From: Goniomonas avonlea
Taxonomy: Eukaryota > Cryptophyceae > Goniomonadida > Goniomonadaceae
Direction: 5' to 3'
DNA: 12,788 nucleotides
Assembly (NCBI GenBank): GCA_003573635.1
Contig: QUTJ01031562.1
Span: 1 to 12,788 of the forward strand
Positions 5,900 to 12,721 of the stretch are shown here, piece by piece. Position numbers and translations under genes: made by a program. Each line of letters begins with the position of its first letter. Within the stretch, counting starts at the first letter, position 1. The notes beneath the pieces are model-generated. The model was not told where the DNA came from, searched no databases, and saw nothing but the letters and a program-made list of their open reading frames with translations.

Positions 5900-6486
5900 C
5901 TTTAAATATGGGTCAGCTTGACAGGTTTCCCCTCAAGTTTAGTGGAAAAGGGATTTTTTGGGTGACGAGCGGCAAGTGGGACAGCGAGCCAGAGGACCTG
6001 GGTGCACACTGACCTTGAGCGAAACCCTGCGGTGAAACACACTGAACAGTGTGATTCATTCACCTGCTGAGCACACTGCTCAGCTCAGGTGTGCGAACTG
6101 CAGATTGCTCTTTCCCAGATTGTGGCTCACAGAAACATTGAAAGGTCCGTGATGTTCTCAAGTTTTAAAAGGAGATGTTTAGTGCTGTGCACTGCGATAG
6201 TGACTACTGCTGCCACTGGCTGATGTCAAAAAGTTTTGGACGTGCTGTTCACATCAGACAGAATTGTTGAATCATGCAGTGAAAAACTGAATAAAATCGA
6301 TTTTAGTGTTTTGTGTTGTCTCCTTTTCCATGTTGCATGCCTGAATTTGAATGAATTGATGGGCTAAAACAAGAAGTGGATGTCATTGGTCAGAGGGACA
6401 TGAAAGAGGGCAAAAATCCTCACGAAAGTTGGCGTTAAAATAACACCATGTCGAGTGCATAACCAATTTTCCCCACGAGGGTTGCC
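5900..6486. other. Non-coding stretch with small hairpins
   Basis: No supported frame is present. Two small inverted repeats lie close together: CACACTG-AA-CAGTGTG at 6038–6053 and CTGAGCA-CAC-TGCTCAG at 6067–6083. Sequence around 6120–6360 is A/T-rich and would suit a 3' untranslated or intergenic region. Confidence 0.5.
6290..6319 (+). promoter_or_regulatory. Possible polyadenylation signal with downstream G/T-rich element
   Basis: AATAAA at 6290–6295 is followed within about 10 bases by TTTTAGTGTTTTGTGTTGT (6301–6319). That pairing is the usual layout of a eukaryotic poly(A) site. It could serve the open frame at 5417–5899, but such hexamers also occur by chance. Confidence 0.3.
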
Positions 6487-6525
6487 ATGCCTTCGTGGGG
6501 TCAGGTCAGGCACCCTTATGGGTCA

Positions 6526-6663
6526 GCCATGCCTCTGACCCAGAGGGTGGCCATGCCTTCGACCCAGAGGGTCGGCCATGCCTCAGACCCAGGTCGGCCA
6601 TGCCTCAGACCCAGGTCGGCCATGCCTCAGACCAGAGGGTTGGCCATGCCTCAGACCTGTGAG
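6526..6663. repeat. Minisatellite, six units of 21–25 bp
   Basis: Units start GCCATGCCT at 6526, 6550, 6575, 6597, 6619 and 6643 and continue with (C/T)nGACCCAGAGGGTnG. Unit lengths are 24, 25, 22, 22, 24 and about 21 bp; the two 22-bp units are identical. A further degenerate unit starts at 6484. The variable length breaks the reading frame, which argues against a coding repeat. Confidence 0.92.
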
Positions 6664-7342
6664 GCCACGGCCATTTCAGAAATTCAGGTACCAGTAGTGT
6701 TGAGGGAACAGGGCCCATATGGCCCACTACATGTCTGTAATGGTTTCACGTTTAAGGGGATTGTCATGGACCCTGTCAAAGACATGACGTCAGTCCCAGG
6801 CATCAAGCTCAAAGGCTTGGTGTTGCAAGCCAAGGTGTTACATACGCGCCCCAAGAGTACGTTAAGGCGCTCGACATCGCCAAGGACACACTGACTACAC
6901 CGTGTCAGAGATGCGTGGCAGCAAGAGCGCACATGGACCGAGTCGGTCATGGTCTTCCGCACGCCCCAGGTGATCAGAGACACTGAGTGATGGATCGGTC
7001 ACTCACATGAGTGCAACGGAGTTCGCATCCATCTCAACAAACCAGACAGAGTTATATGGAAACGGTGGCGCATAATCCGCGAACTGATCGACTGCACTTC
7101 GTCTCACACCTCTCATGGACGTCACCAGCACCACGGCGCATGGCGTGCCTGTCGTCACGACGAACACCACAGGTGACGGCATCAGGGGCTACTTCGGGTC
7201 GGCGGTGCCAGAGCTTCCTAGAGGGTGGTTGTGGTTCTATAACCCTGACTTCTCCAAGCTGGGTCCCCTGGTCGACTATGTCGGATCGCAAAGATCAGTC
7301 CAGGACACTCCTCATCCATCGGCACCCAGGGCTCCGGCGTGA
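6664..7342 (+). pseudogene. Broken or spliced unrecognised coding region, part 1
   Basis: Protein-like peptides follow one another but switch frame. One frame gives GPYGPLHVCNGFTFKGIVMD then VPGIKLKGLVLQAK (6707–6834). Another gives GVTYAPQEYVKALDIAKDTL (6834–6893). A third gives VRDAWQQERTWTESVMVFRT then PQVIRDTE, a TGA at 6988–6990, and in the same frame WIGHSHECNGVRIHLNKPDR (6904–7060). Last comes GYFGSAVPELPRGWLWFYNP then DFSKLGPLVDYVGS (about 7186–7290). These look more natural than the alternative frames, but I recognise no family, and I cannot tell small introns from frameshift decay. Confidence 0.35.
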
Positions 7343-7984
7343 ACTGCCACCTGGCATGCCCCTCCTCCGACGACGACTCCTGAGTCCATGGCGGTGGCTG
7401 ATGACAACTTGTGTATGGGTGTTTCACACACAGTGAGCCTTGCCTGGCAGAGCACACCATGTGGGTGATGCCGCAGAGGTGACACTTCAGATCTGTCAAG
7501 CTGCCACCGCGGGTGACTGCAACATAGTGGTCTGGGTGGATACGGCGCCACAACTCAGCGGAGGAGCACTATCACCGTCCAGGGAGCTTGACTCTGTGGA
7601 GAGCAAGCAGCGGAGACCATTTCGTTGTGGTTCTGTGAGAGCACGTCACGGACGCTCCGCATGGTGTCATCGTCAAGTGCATGTGATGTGAGACCCGGCA
7701 TCACATGTGTGCTGCGGCGACATGCACTGTCCTCGGAGGGCCATGCGGCCTACTGTGTGTGTCAAGATGGTGCTTGAACCACCAAACTTCGAGGTGGTCC
7801 AGCAGACAAGATACCCGTTACAACCAAGTCCTTTGTTCACTACATGGAGGCTATCACACAGTCTGATGACTGGATGGAGCTGGAGTACGTGCTAGCCTGC
7901 TCTCGGCATCCCACATGCTGTAGATCTTTGACACTGCTGAGCTCCAGAAGCTGAATGCCTGCAGCTGCTCCTCGGTGAGATGGC
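7343..7984 (+). pseudogene. Broken or spliced unrecognised coding region, part 2
   Basis: The pattern of frame-switching peptides continues: VGDAAEVTLQICQAATAGDC then NIVVWVDTAPQLSGG (7461–7565) in one frame, and HYMEAITQSDDWMELEYVLA (about 7838–7897) in another. Stops separate the pieces in every frame. No domain is recognised. It is probably continuous with the region upstream; the boundary given here is only for description. Confidence 0.3.
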
Positions 7985-8251
7985 CTCCTCAGTGAGCATC
8001 TGGGCCATCCACTTGCGGAACGACTGAGCACCATCATAGGAGTGTCATCGCCTCGGCACTCCACAGCCTCCTGACCCATATACAGATGCTGGGCACCACA
8101 CTGCACCGCAGCATGGATGCAGAGAGTGCGACTGTGGCGAGCCAGGCTCCGCCTGCTTCCGCAGCACAGTCTTTGTCAGTGCTGCAGCCACTGGTGCAGC
8201 CACCCACAGCGAGGCACAGGCACAAGCACAGGAGCAGGCGCGCCCGTGTGT
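7985..8251 (+). pseudogene. Gene C: helical segment with an apparent one-base frame change
   Basis: One frame reads LLSEHLGHPLAERLSTIIGV (7985–8044). The neighbouring frame takes over at 8044 with VIASALHSLLTHIQMLGTTL, HRSMDAESATVASQAPPASA and AQSLSVLQPLVQ, ending at TGA 8249–8251. The two parts look like one amphipathic helical protein interrupted by a single-base change at about 8041, or by an unseen splice. A donor-like GTGTGT lies near 8247. Composition resembles gene A (Ala/Leu helices with Ser/Pro linkers). The family is not recognised. Confidence 0.4.
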
Positions 8252-8516
8252 GATGTGGCAACAATGCAATAGGAGTACCTTTCCTGACAGACAGGAGTAT
8301 CATTCTTGCTCTGGTCAGCCCTGGTCAGCAGGGCACAACCAGGAGGGACCACTGATGTACTCACCAACCAACATGTCAACACCACAGACTGGACCCGGGT
8401 GCTCAACACTTCCACGGTCCCGGGTCACAGGCCAAAAGTCCAGGTCATGGGACACTGGCCAAAACTGTGCGACAGACGAGCCTGGCAATCGAACCCTGAA
8501 CACCTGACCTCCCCAG

Positions 8517-8852
8517 CACAGCGGTGTGGCTGCTGCCCACTCAGCTCAACGGGATCAGACCTCCTCGGTGTCATCTCCTGGGAACACCCCTGTGGCGGCT
8601 GTGATTGCTGCCCCACAACAAGCCCAGGCACTGATGGACATCGTTGACTCTCGACTGTGGCGGCTGTGACTGCTGCCCCACAACAAGCCCAGGCACTGAT
8701 GGACATCGTTGACTCTCGACCTATGTGCCAACATCTTAAGGCATGAGTCAAGTGTGGCGAGCATAATCACTGTCGAAGGCATCTCCCTCCTTGGTCACCT
8801 CTTCTCAGAGGAACCTGTGAACCCTAAAGGGTTTGTGGCAGTTGGATTCTGA
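8517..8852 (+). pseudogene. Gene C: 3' coding segment broken by a 65-bp duplication
   Basis: After an acceptor-like CTCCCCAG|CACAGC at 8516/8517, the frame gives VAAAHSAQRDQTSSVSSPGN then TPVAAVIAAPQQAQALMDIV DSR. The same frame resumes at 8721 with LCANILRHES, SSVASIITVEGISLLGHLFS and EEPVNPKGFVAVGF, and stops at TGA 8850–8852. Between them is a second copy of 65 bp (8656–8720), which puts two TGA codons in this frame. Collapsing the copies still leaves a one-base mismatch with the 3' part, so there is either an additional indel or a splice not recognised. The C-terminal part looks like a genuine conserved helical end. Confidence 0.45.
8591..8720. repeat. 65-bp tandem duplication, two nearly identical copies
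   Basis: 8591–8655 and 8656–8720 both start TGTGGCGGCTGTGA and end GACTCTCGAC. I count one mismatch (ATT versus ACT) in 65 bp. The unit is not a multiple of three and interrupts an otherwise open coding segment. Confidence 0.95.
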
Positions 8853-8861
8853 ATCGCTGTC

Positions 8862-8869
8862 TATATAGG
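8862..8869 (+). promoter_or_regulatory. TATA-box-like sequence
   Basis: TATATAGG lies 49 bp upstream of an ATG at 8918 that opens a short frame with a good donor. The position fits a core promoter for gene B, just after the stop of gene C at 8852. It rests on position and motif only. Confidence 0.3.
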
Positions 8870-8917
8870 CAGTGGAGCGCTGGTCGTTGGTCTTCGTGTC
8901 CTCCTGGCAGAGTCTGC

Positions 8918-8992
8918 ATGATGTCGTTTTTTGCCTGTTTGTGGCAGTCACCCCTCAGAATTATTTGCCATGTCGTCACACCAGCACATAGA
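8918..8992 (+). CDS. Gene B, candidate first exon
   Basis: ATGATG opens a frame (MMSFFACLWQSPLRIICHVV then TPAHR) that meets a near-consensus donor, ATAGA|GTGAGT, at 8992/8993 in phase 0, as required by the exon at 9596. A TATA-like element lies upstream. Hydrophobic residues at 3–9 are too few for a confident signal peptide. The link to the downstream exons is inference, since about 600 bp separate them and other exons could lie between. Confidence 0.25.
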
Positions 8993-9595
8993 GTGAGTCA
9001 GGTCAATGTCTAAGGCATGTGCCGAGTGTGGCCAGGGAGCAGAATTTAAGTCTACAGCTCAAGTTAGTCAGTTCTCACACTCGTCGGTTCTCCTCACTTG
9101 AGGTCCCACGCGAAGCCGTATCCCATGGTCGCACTGTTCTCAGATACTACACTATCTTAACATTATCACCCACTCACGAACGCACACACACGGACCTTCT
9201 CAGATAGTGTGTGACGATGACGGCTACACATGAAAACAATGATCCCAGCAAGGAAGAGTAGCGCGGTCACTCGCGAAATGCCAGGGGGGCGACCGTGCTC
9301 TTCAACTACCATGAACCAGCTGAAGTGATTGGCCTTGACAATGACGTATGCCTCTGACCCATCCGGAACCCACTGAATCTGGCAGCAGGGGGAGGGGTGA
9401 GCCCTGAGTTAGCACGGAGAGCGGGTGAGAGACAGAGAGCACAGAGAGCGGGTGAGAGACAGAGCGCCAGAGAGTGGGTGAGAGACAGATGGCGCGAAGC
9501 CGTAATATCTTACCAGCACGGTTCTGGTGTGAAGAATCACTTTGATGAAAGTTTCTAATCCTGGTGAGTGGGCTCTGTGGTTAATGATGGCCCAG
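8993..9595. other. Stretch without a supported exon; G/A-rich tandem repeat at its 3' part
   Basis: I see no exon with both plausible splice sites and protein-like content. A short motif (CGCGAAGCCGTA or close variants) occurs at about 9112 and 9494. The stretch would be the first intron of gene B if the candidate first exon is right. Confidence 0.4.
9411..9490. repeat. 27-bp tandem repeat, three copies
   Basis: Units at 9411–9437, 9438–9464 and 9465–9490 share GAGAGnGGGTGAGAGACAGA; the third is 26 bp and more diverged. The strand is strongly purine-rich (GAGA type). The antisense open frame across it encodes Leu/Ser/Thr repeats and looks like a by-product. Confidence 0.92.
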
Positions 9596-9712
9596 GTGCT
9601 GGTGCGTTTAAAGGAGGAAGAGCAGGAGCTGCGTGACGAGGCGACTGGTGCTGCTGCTGCGAGGAAACGCACGGAAGATGCTCAGATCGAAGCAGAGCTG
9701 CTGCTGGAAGAG
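9596..9712 (+). CDS. Gene B, coiled-coil exon (39 codons)
   Basis: This exon encodes VLVRLKEEEQELRDEATGAA then AARKRTEDAQIEAELLLEE, a heptad-like charged helix, so a coiled coil is likely. It is bounded by GGCCCAG|GTGCTG and GAAGAG|GTTTGT, both phase 0. The frame is open on both sides, so the boundaries rest on the splice signals and on where the helical character ends. Gene B appears to be a Glu/Arg/Ala-rich structural or scaffold-type protein. No specific family is recognised. Confidence 0.5.
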
Positions 9713-9774
9713 GTTTGTTGTTTCGTAGTGTGTTCCTCTGCATGTTCTCCTCCTCAGGGCATCGACTCTCTCAG

Positions 9775-9861
9775 TGTAAACACAACGAGCGCGAGAGAGA
9801 GGCGGAGAGACAGAGAGGCAGAGAGAGAGCGAGAAAGAGAGAGCGACGGATAGATGGCGAC
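9775..9861 (+). CDS. Gene B, Arg/Glu-repeat exon (29 codons)
   Basis: After a 62-bp intron, the acceptor CTCTCTCAG|TGT opens CKHNEREREAERQRGRERAR then KRERRIDGD, ending at a donor-like GCGAC|GTACAT. Both ends are phase 0. The other possible frame, from the acceptor CCTCAG|GGC at 9757, is also Arg/Glu-rich but stops at TAG 9851–9853 with no usable GT before it. The underlying DNA is a GAGA-type purine run, so any frame here looks charged; this lowers confidence. The product matches the ERERERDR run of the exon at 10889. Confidence 0.35.
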
Positions 9862-10258
9862 GTACATGGCCTCACACAGTGACGGCGACCGAGGCAGAGT
9901 CAAGGGGAGCTTGAAAAGTTGATAATTGGAACTGTGTGTGATCGGAGTGAGTGTGCAGGAGGAATGTGTCACAGAGCTGTCAAGGACCCGGGCCACTTGT
10001 TGGAGCCACGAGTGCTGCTGACACACACACTTGCACTAACGAGTGCAGAGCAAAGCACGAGAAGTGGGTGGCGCTCTGTTTGGGTCCGTTGCTGTGTCTG
10101 CCGAGGTGACAACTCTTATTGTTTTCTCTGTATCGACATGATGCTTTGTCGTGTGTCTCGATAAAATACCACACCGCAGCCACAAGCAGCTAGACTCTGA
10201 CATTCAGAGGGTCTAACGATAGAGGTCGGACACACAAACAGCACTCCAATCAACACAG
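9862..10258. other. Probable intron(s) of gene B
   Basis: There is no strong exon here. A short piece, SQGELEKLIIGT (about 9898–9933), between GGCAG|AGT and ACT|GTGTGT would fit phase 0, but its upstream intron would be only 36 bp. The 3' end holds a degenerate copy of the repeat that encodes the 17-residue protein repeat in the next exon. Confidence 0.4.
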
Positions 10259-10440
10259 TATTTGAGCATAGAGCAGGGCAAGGACACAAGCAGCACTCTG
10301 GCATACCAGTTATCTGACATAGAGCAGGGAGAGGGCACCAACTGCACGCTGGAGGAGCTCAAGTCCCGCGGTCTTGCCTCAAGACGAGCCGCCAGAAAAG
10401 CAGAACTTTTGGCCCTGAGAGAATTGGAGCGTCTCCAAAG
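10259..10440 (+). CDS. Gene B, exon with 17-residue tandem repeat and basic helix
   Basis: The acceptor AACACAG|TAT (phase 0) opens YLSIEQGKDTSSTLAYQLSD, then IEQGEGTNCTLEELKSRGLA, SRRAARKAELLALRELERLQ, and ends at the donor CAAAG|GTAACC in phase 2. IEQGxxTxxTL(x4)LSD is a 17-residue repeat (51 bp at DNA level). The second half is an Arg/Leu/Glu-rich amphipathic helix, likely coiled coil. The two leftover bases (AG) plus the G at 10739 rebuild an Arg codon, and the frame stops at once (TAA) past the donor; together these make this the best-supported splice in gene B. Confidence 0.55.
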
Positions 10441-10738
10441 GTAACCTCATCACGGTCATCTCATCTAACGCATTTAATATCTGATCTCACACTATTACAC
10501 AGTAATGGCAATACAATCTAAACGGAATCTAAAATTGTAAGGAGTTCTCTAAAGCGAGAGGACCGTACAAACGTTTGAGATGCTCGAGTGTGCAACATTT
10601 TTTGTAAAGATGTTTGTGCTGTCTCTCTGGCAGGTGTGTAGCCGTTACTCGCCATCGAATAGACCCGAGTTGTGCGCGATGGGCTCGCACAGCTGCATGT
10701 GTGCTTGGAGGCATCGCAATGTCTCACTGGCGTTGTAG

Positions 10739-10835
10739 GGTGGAGCTGGACAAGGCCAACACTGCTGCCCGTGCTGAATTCCAGAGTGCTGTTGCCTCGC
10801 TGGAGCAAGAGAGGAGGGTGTTTGCTTTGCGAGAG
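10739..10835 (+). CDS. Gene B, helical exon (one base plus 32 codons)
   Basis: The acceptor GTTGTAG|G completes the Arg codon from the previous exon and continues VELDKANTAARAEFQSAVAS then LEQERRVFALRE. The donor GCGAGAG|GTCAGT leaves phase 0. The product is a continuous amphipathic helix with charged heptads. The intron upstream is 298 bp and the one downstream only 53 bp, which suggests a genome that tolerates very short introns. Confidence 0.6.
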
Positions 10836-10888
10836 GTCAGTACACCCACATTAAAACAGGAGCAAACAACACCTGAACTTGGAGACAG

Positions 10889-11123
10889 GTGGAGCGAACT
10901 CGAGAGCGAGAGCGAGAGCGTGACCGGGTGGCAGAAGCAGCGCACGAGGTCGACATGGAGGCGTTGCGACGTCAAAGAGCAGAAGGCACCGCAGACAGTG
11001 ACAGGTCAATGCGGCCCAAGTCGCGGGTGCCTGACGGGGGGGGCAACAGCAACCACAGCAGTGGCGTGCCGAGTGTGGTCGTCCGCGGCATGAGGGCTGA
11101 TGGCGTGGACGGAGGGTACGATG
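10889..11123 (+). CDS. Gene B, Arg/Glu-rich exon with low-complexity tail
   Basis: The acceptor GGAGACAG|GTG (phase 0) continues the frame: VERTRERERERDRVAEAAHE, then VDMEALRRQRAEGTADSDRS, then a Ser/Gly/Asn-rich tail (DGGGNSNHSSGVPSVVVRGM) ending DGGYD. The donor GATG|GTGAGTAA is close to consensus, phase 1. An earlier donor, GACAG|GTCAAT at 11004/11005 (phase 2), is possible. A run of eight G (11036–11043) lies in the tail, a likely slippage site. The ER-repeat block recalls the basic–acidic helices of RNA-processing or cytoskeletal proteins, but this is composition only. Confidence 0.55.
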
Positions 11124-11297
11124 GTGAGTAATGAATGCCGTGCAATGGTACCTGCGCCACACATCCCGCGCCACAGAGCGAGATAGTCCATGGTGTACAT
11201 CTCCATACAGAGTGAGGGAGACCTGTGCAAGTCGGGGAGGAAGGAGGGGAGTAGGGCGGACCGTGCTTATCCAGGTGCAGGGAGGCCGGTGGGCCAG

Positions 11298-11647
11298 CAG
11301 CGAGTAATTCTCTAACACTGTTGGGGCAGACCCAGCACTTTACGACGCGGGCGATCCTGGGTGTGTCGGGTTGCTGCGAGGAGACGGAGAGCGCAGACGT
11401 GGACGGCGGCCAGCAGGCGGCGCGGCTGGTGGTGGGACTACTGCGGGAGGCGGCAGTGGGCTTGCCAGTGGCGGTAGGGACAAGCGTTGGGACCGCAGCA
11501 AAGGAGACCCTCGTTGACAGGCTGCAGGCTGCGGTTTCGTTGATCACGAACAGTCGGCATTTGTGCACGGTGCTTGCACCCTGGCCACTGCGGCAGGTCA
11601 CCGCGGTGGGCTGCTATTGCAGTACGAGCCTGGCCAACCCGGTGTGA
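11298..11647 (+). CDS. Gene B (or separate gene), hydrophobic 3' exon
   Basis: The frame is open from about 11250 to TGA at 11645–11647, with strong G/C preference at third positions. It reads LTLLGQTQHFTTRAILGVSG, then CCEETES, DGGQQAARLVVGLLREAAVG, LPVAVGTSVGTAAKETLVDR and LQAAVSLITNSRHL: helical and mildly hydrophobic. A phase-1 acceptor (GGGCCAG|CAG at 11297/11298, or CAGCAG|CGA at 11300/11301) would join it to the donor at 11123. The better acceptor by sequence, GGGGCAG|ACC at 11329/11330, instead leads, in phase 1, to a Gly/Arg-rich frame ending at TGA 11515–11517. A donor CGGCAG|GTCACC near 11599 is possible. The frame choice rests on codon use and helix content. Confidence 0.4.
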
Positions 11648-12365
11648 TTCACTGGTATGGTGGAGGTGCCACAGATGAGCACCACAGATTCTTGGCACTA
11701 GCAGTCTCGGTCTCAGTTGGCAAGTGCCTTCCGGCCAAGCAGTTTCCCCAAATTCAAACTGATTCCAGAAGACCGGTACACTCTTCTGTGAGACCTGGCT
11801 GTGACTGGAACTATAACTGATGGTGTCTGCGACACAAAGGTGTGAAAGTTTGACAGAAAACTGCAGTCACCACACAGCCCCAGCCAATAGGTGGTGCTTT
11901 AAGAAAAGATTGTTCTCCTGACAGTGATCTGACTTGATTTCCCTCACTAGCGAGTAGAAACGGAGTCTTCATTGGCCTTGTGCAAAGACCGGGATCTTTG
12001 AGATCCCGGGGATCCCAAAGATCCCCGTGCAGGCATTTGAGATCCAAGCCTGGCGAGTCATGATCTTGCAGGATCAGAGTCGCATGCCACTCACATTTGC
12101 ATGGTCCGGTTCATACAGGTTTGTTAAGTCAATAACTAAAGTGTTGGAATGGGTAAGGGGACTTCACACCACATTCTCCATGGGGTCGTGGACGACAACT
12201 GTAATGGTCTATCCAAATAGGGTAGCTCAGTCATATCATAAGTCACGATCGTGAGTAATCCTAAGTGAACTTTCCAACTCTAATCAATTGAAGATAATGA
12301 TCCCCGAACCCTAATGATAGACCCATTTGCAAATTGCATGGTACATGCTAAGGAATGCAGGTGAA
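11648..12365. other. 3' flank without a supported gene
   Basis: Frames are short and no product is recognisable. One peptide (FPKFKLIPEDRYTLL, about 11744–11788) is protein-like before a stop. Base composition becomes more A/T-rich after about 12100. The region contains the GATC-rich near-palindrome at 11991–12025. Confidence 0.45.
11991..12025. repeat. 35-bp near-perfect palindrome rich in GATC
   Basis: Arms GGGATCTTTGAGATCCC (11991–12007) and GGGATCCCAAAGATCCC (12009–12025) around a single central G pair at 16 of 17 positions. GATC occurs four times within it, and GATC-containing words continue just downstream (12041–12077). No gene overlaps it, so it is either a hairpin-forming site or the product of local inversion/duplication. 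Confidence 0.85.
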
Positions 12366-12689
12366 TCAAAAGGACACATCATTATCTGCGACGAAGTGCA
12401 GTGCCGAGCGCATGGCTTGACTTGGTCGCAACGGCGATTCAAGTCTCGCAGGGTTATGGATAGAATCAGACTGGATATGATTAGCTCTGCTGCTAATATC
12501 AGTGATGCTCCTTCTTTCCATAACTTTCTGCACTAGTTTCTCTATCATCATCAAAGGGTCGATTGACTTCATCAACAGCTCGTCTGATAGACCAAACTTA
12601 GCTTGTAACTTACACAGCAACTGATGTCCCCAATGGCTTCTAAGAGAAGGCGAGCAAGGGCACGGCAAACACGCGAGCGACACAGACAA
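12366..12689 (-). CDS. Unrecognised minus-strand open frame, 107 codons
   Basis: On the minus strand the frame opens at 12689 (MSVSLACLPCPCSPSLRSHW), then GHQLLCKLQAKFGLSDELLM, KSIDPLMMIEKLVQKVMERR and SITDISSRANHIQSDSIHNP, and stops at TGA 12366–12368. The middle has the look of a real helical protein (Leu/Met/Lys/Glu pattern), whereas the first 20 residues look non-coding. A TTCTCTTAG acceptor-like site on the minus strand near 12642 could mark the true exon start. Codon use is more A/T-rich than in genes A and B. The family is not recognised; it could be a fragment of a mobile element or a neighbouring gene. Confidence 0.3.
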   Translation of the reverse strand: MSVSLACLPCPCSPSLRSHWGHQLLCKLQAKFGLSDELLMKSIDPLMMIEKLVQKVMERRSITDISSRANHIQSDSIHNPARLESPLRPSQAMRSALHFVADNDVSF

Positions 12690-12720
12690 ACAATTTCAGG
12701 GAAACGTGAGCTTCCCCATG

Positions 12721-12721
12721 N
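12721..12721. other. Ambiguous base (n)
   Basis: A single unresolved base, showing that this is a draft assembly. It is a reminder that some of the one-base frame breaks in the window could be sequencing errors. Confidence 0.95.

Noticed and set aside
6526-6663. CRISPR-like array
   Set aside because: Units are contiguous with no unique spacers of constant length, and the context is eukaryotic. It is a minisatellite.
8045-8303. Minus-strand Cys/Leu-rich frames (LLLCLCLCLAV-type) as a secreted peptide
   Set aside because: They are antisense to the AQAQ/HRHKH-coding simple repeat of gene C; the apparent hydrophobic signal is a by-product of GCACAGGCACAAG repeats.
10972-11601. 209-codon minus-strand open frame, the longest in the window
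   Set aside because: It is antisense to G/C-rich exons of gene B and encodes Pro/Ser/Thr/Cys low complexity, as expected for an antisense shadow of G/C-rich coding DNA.
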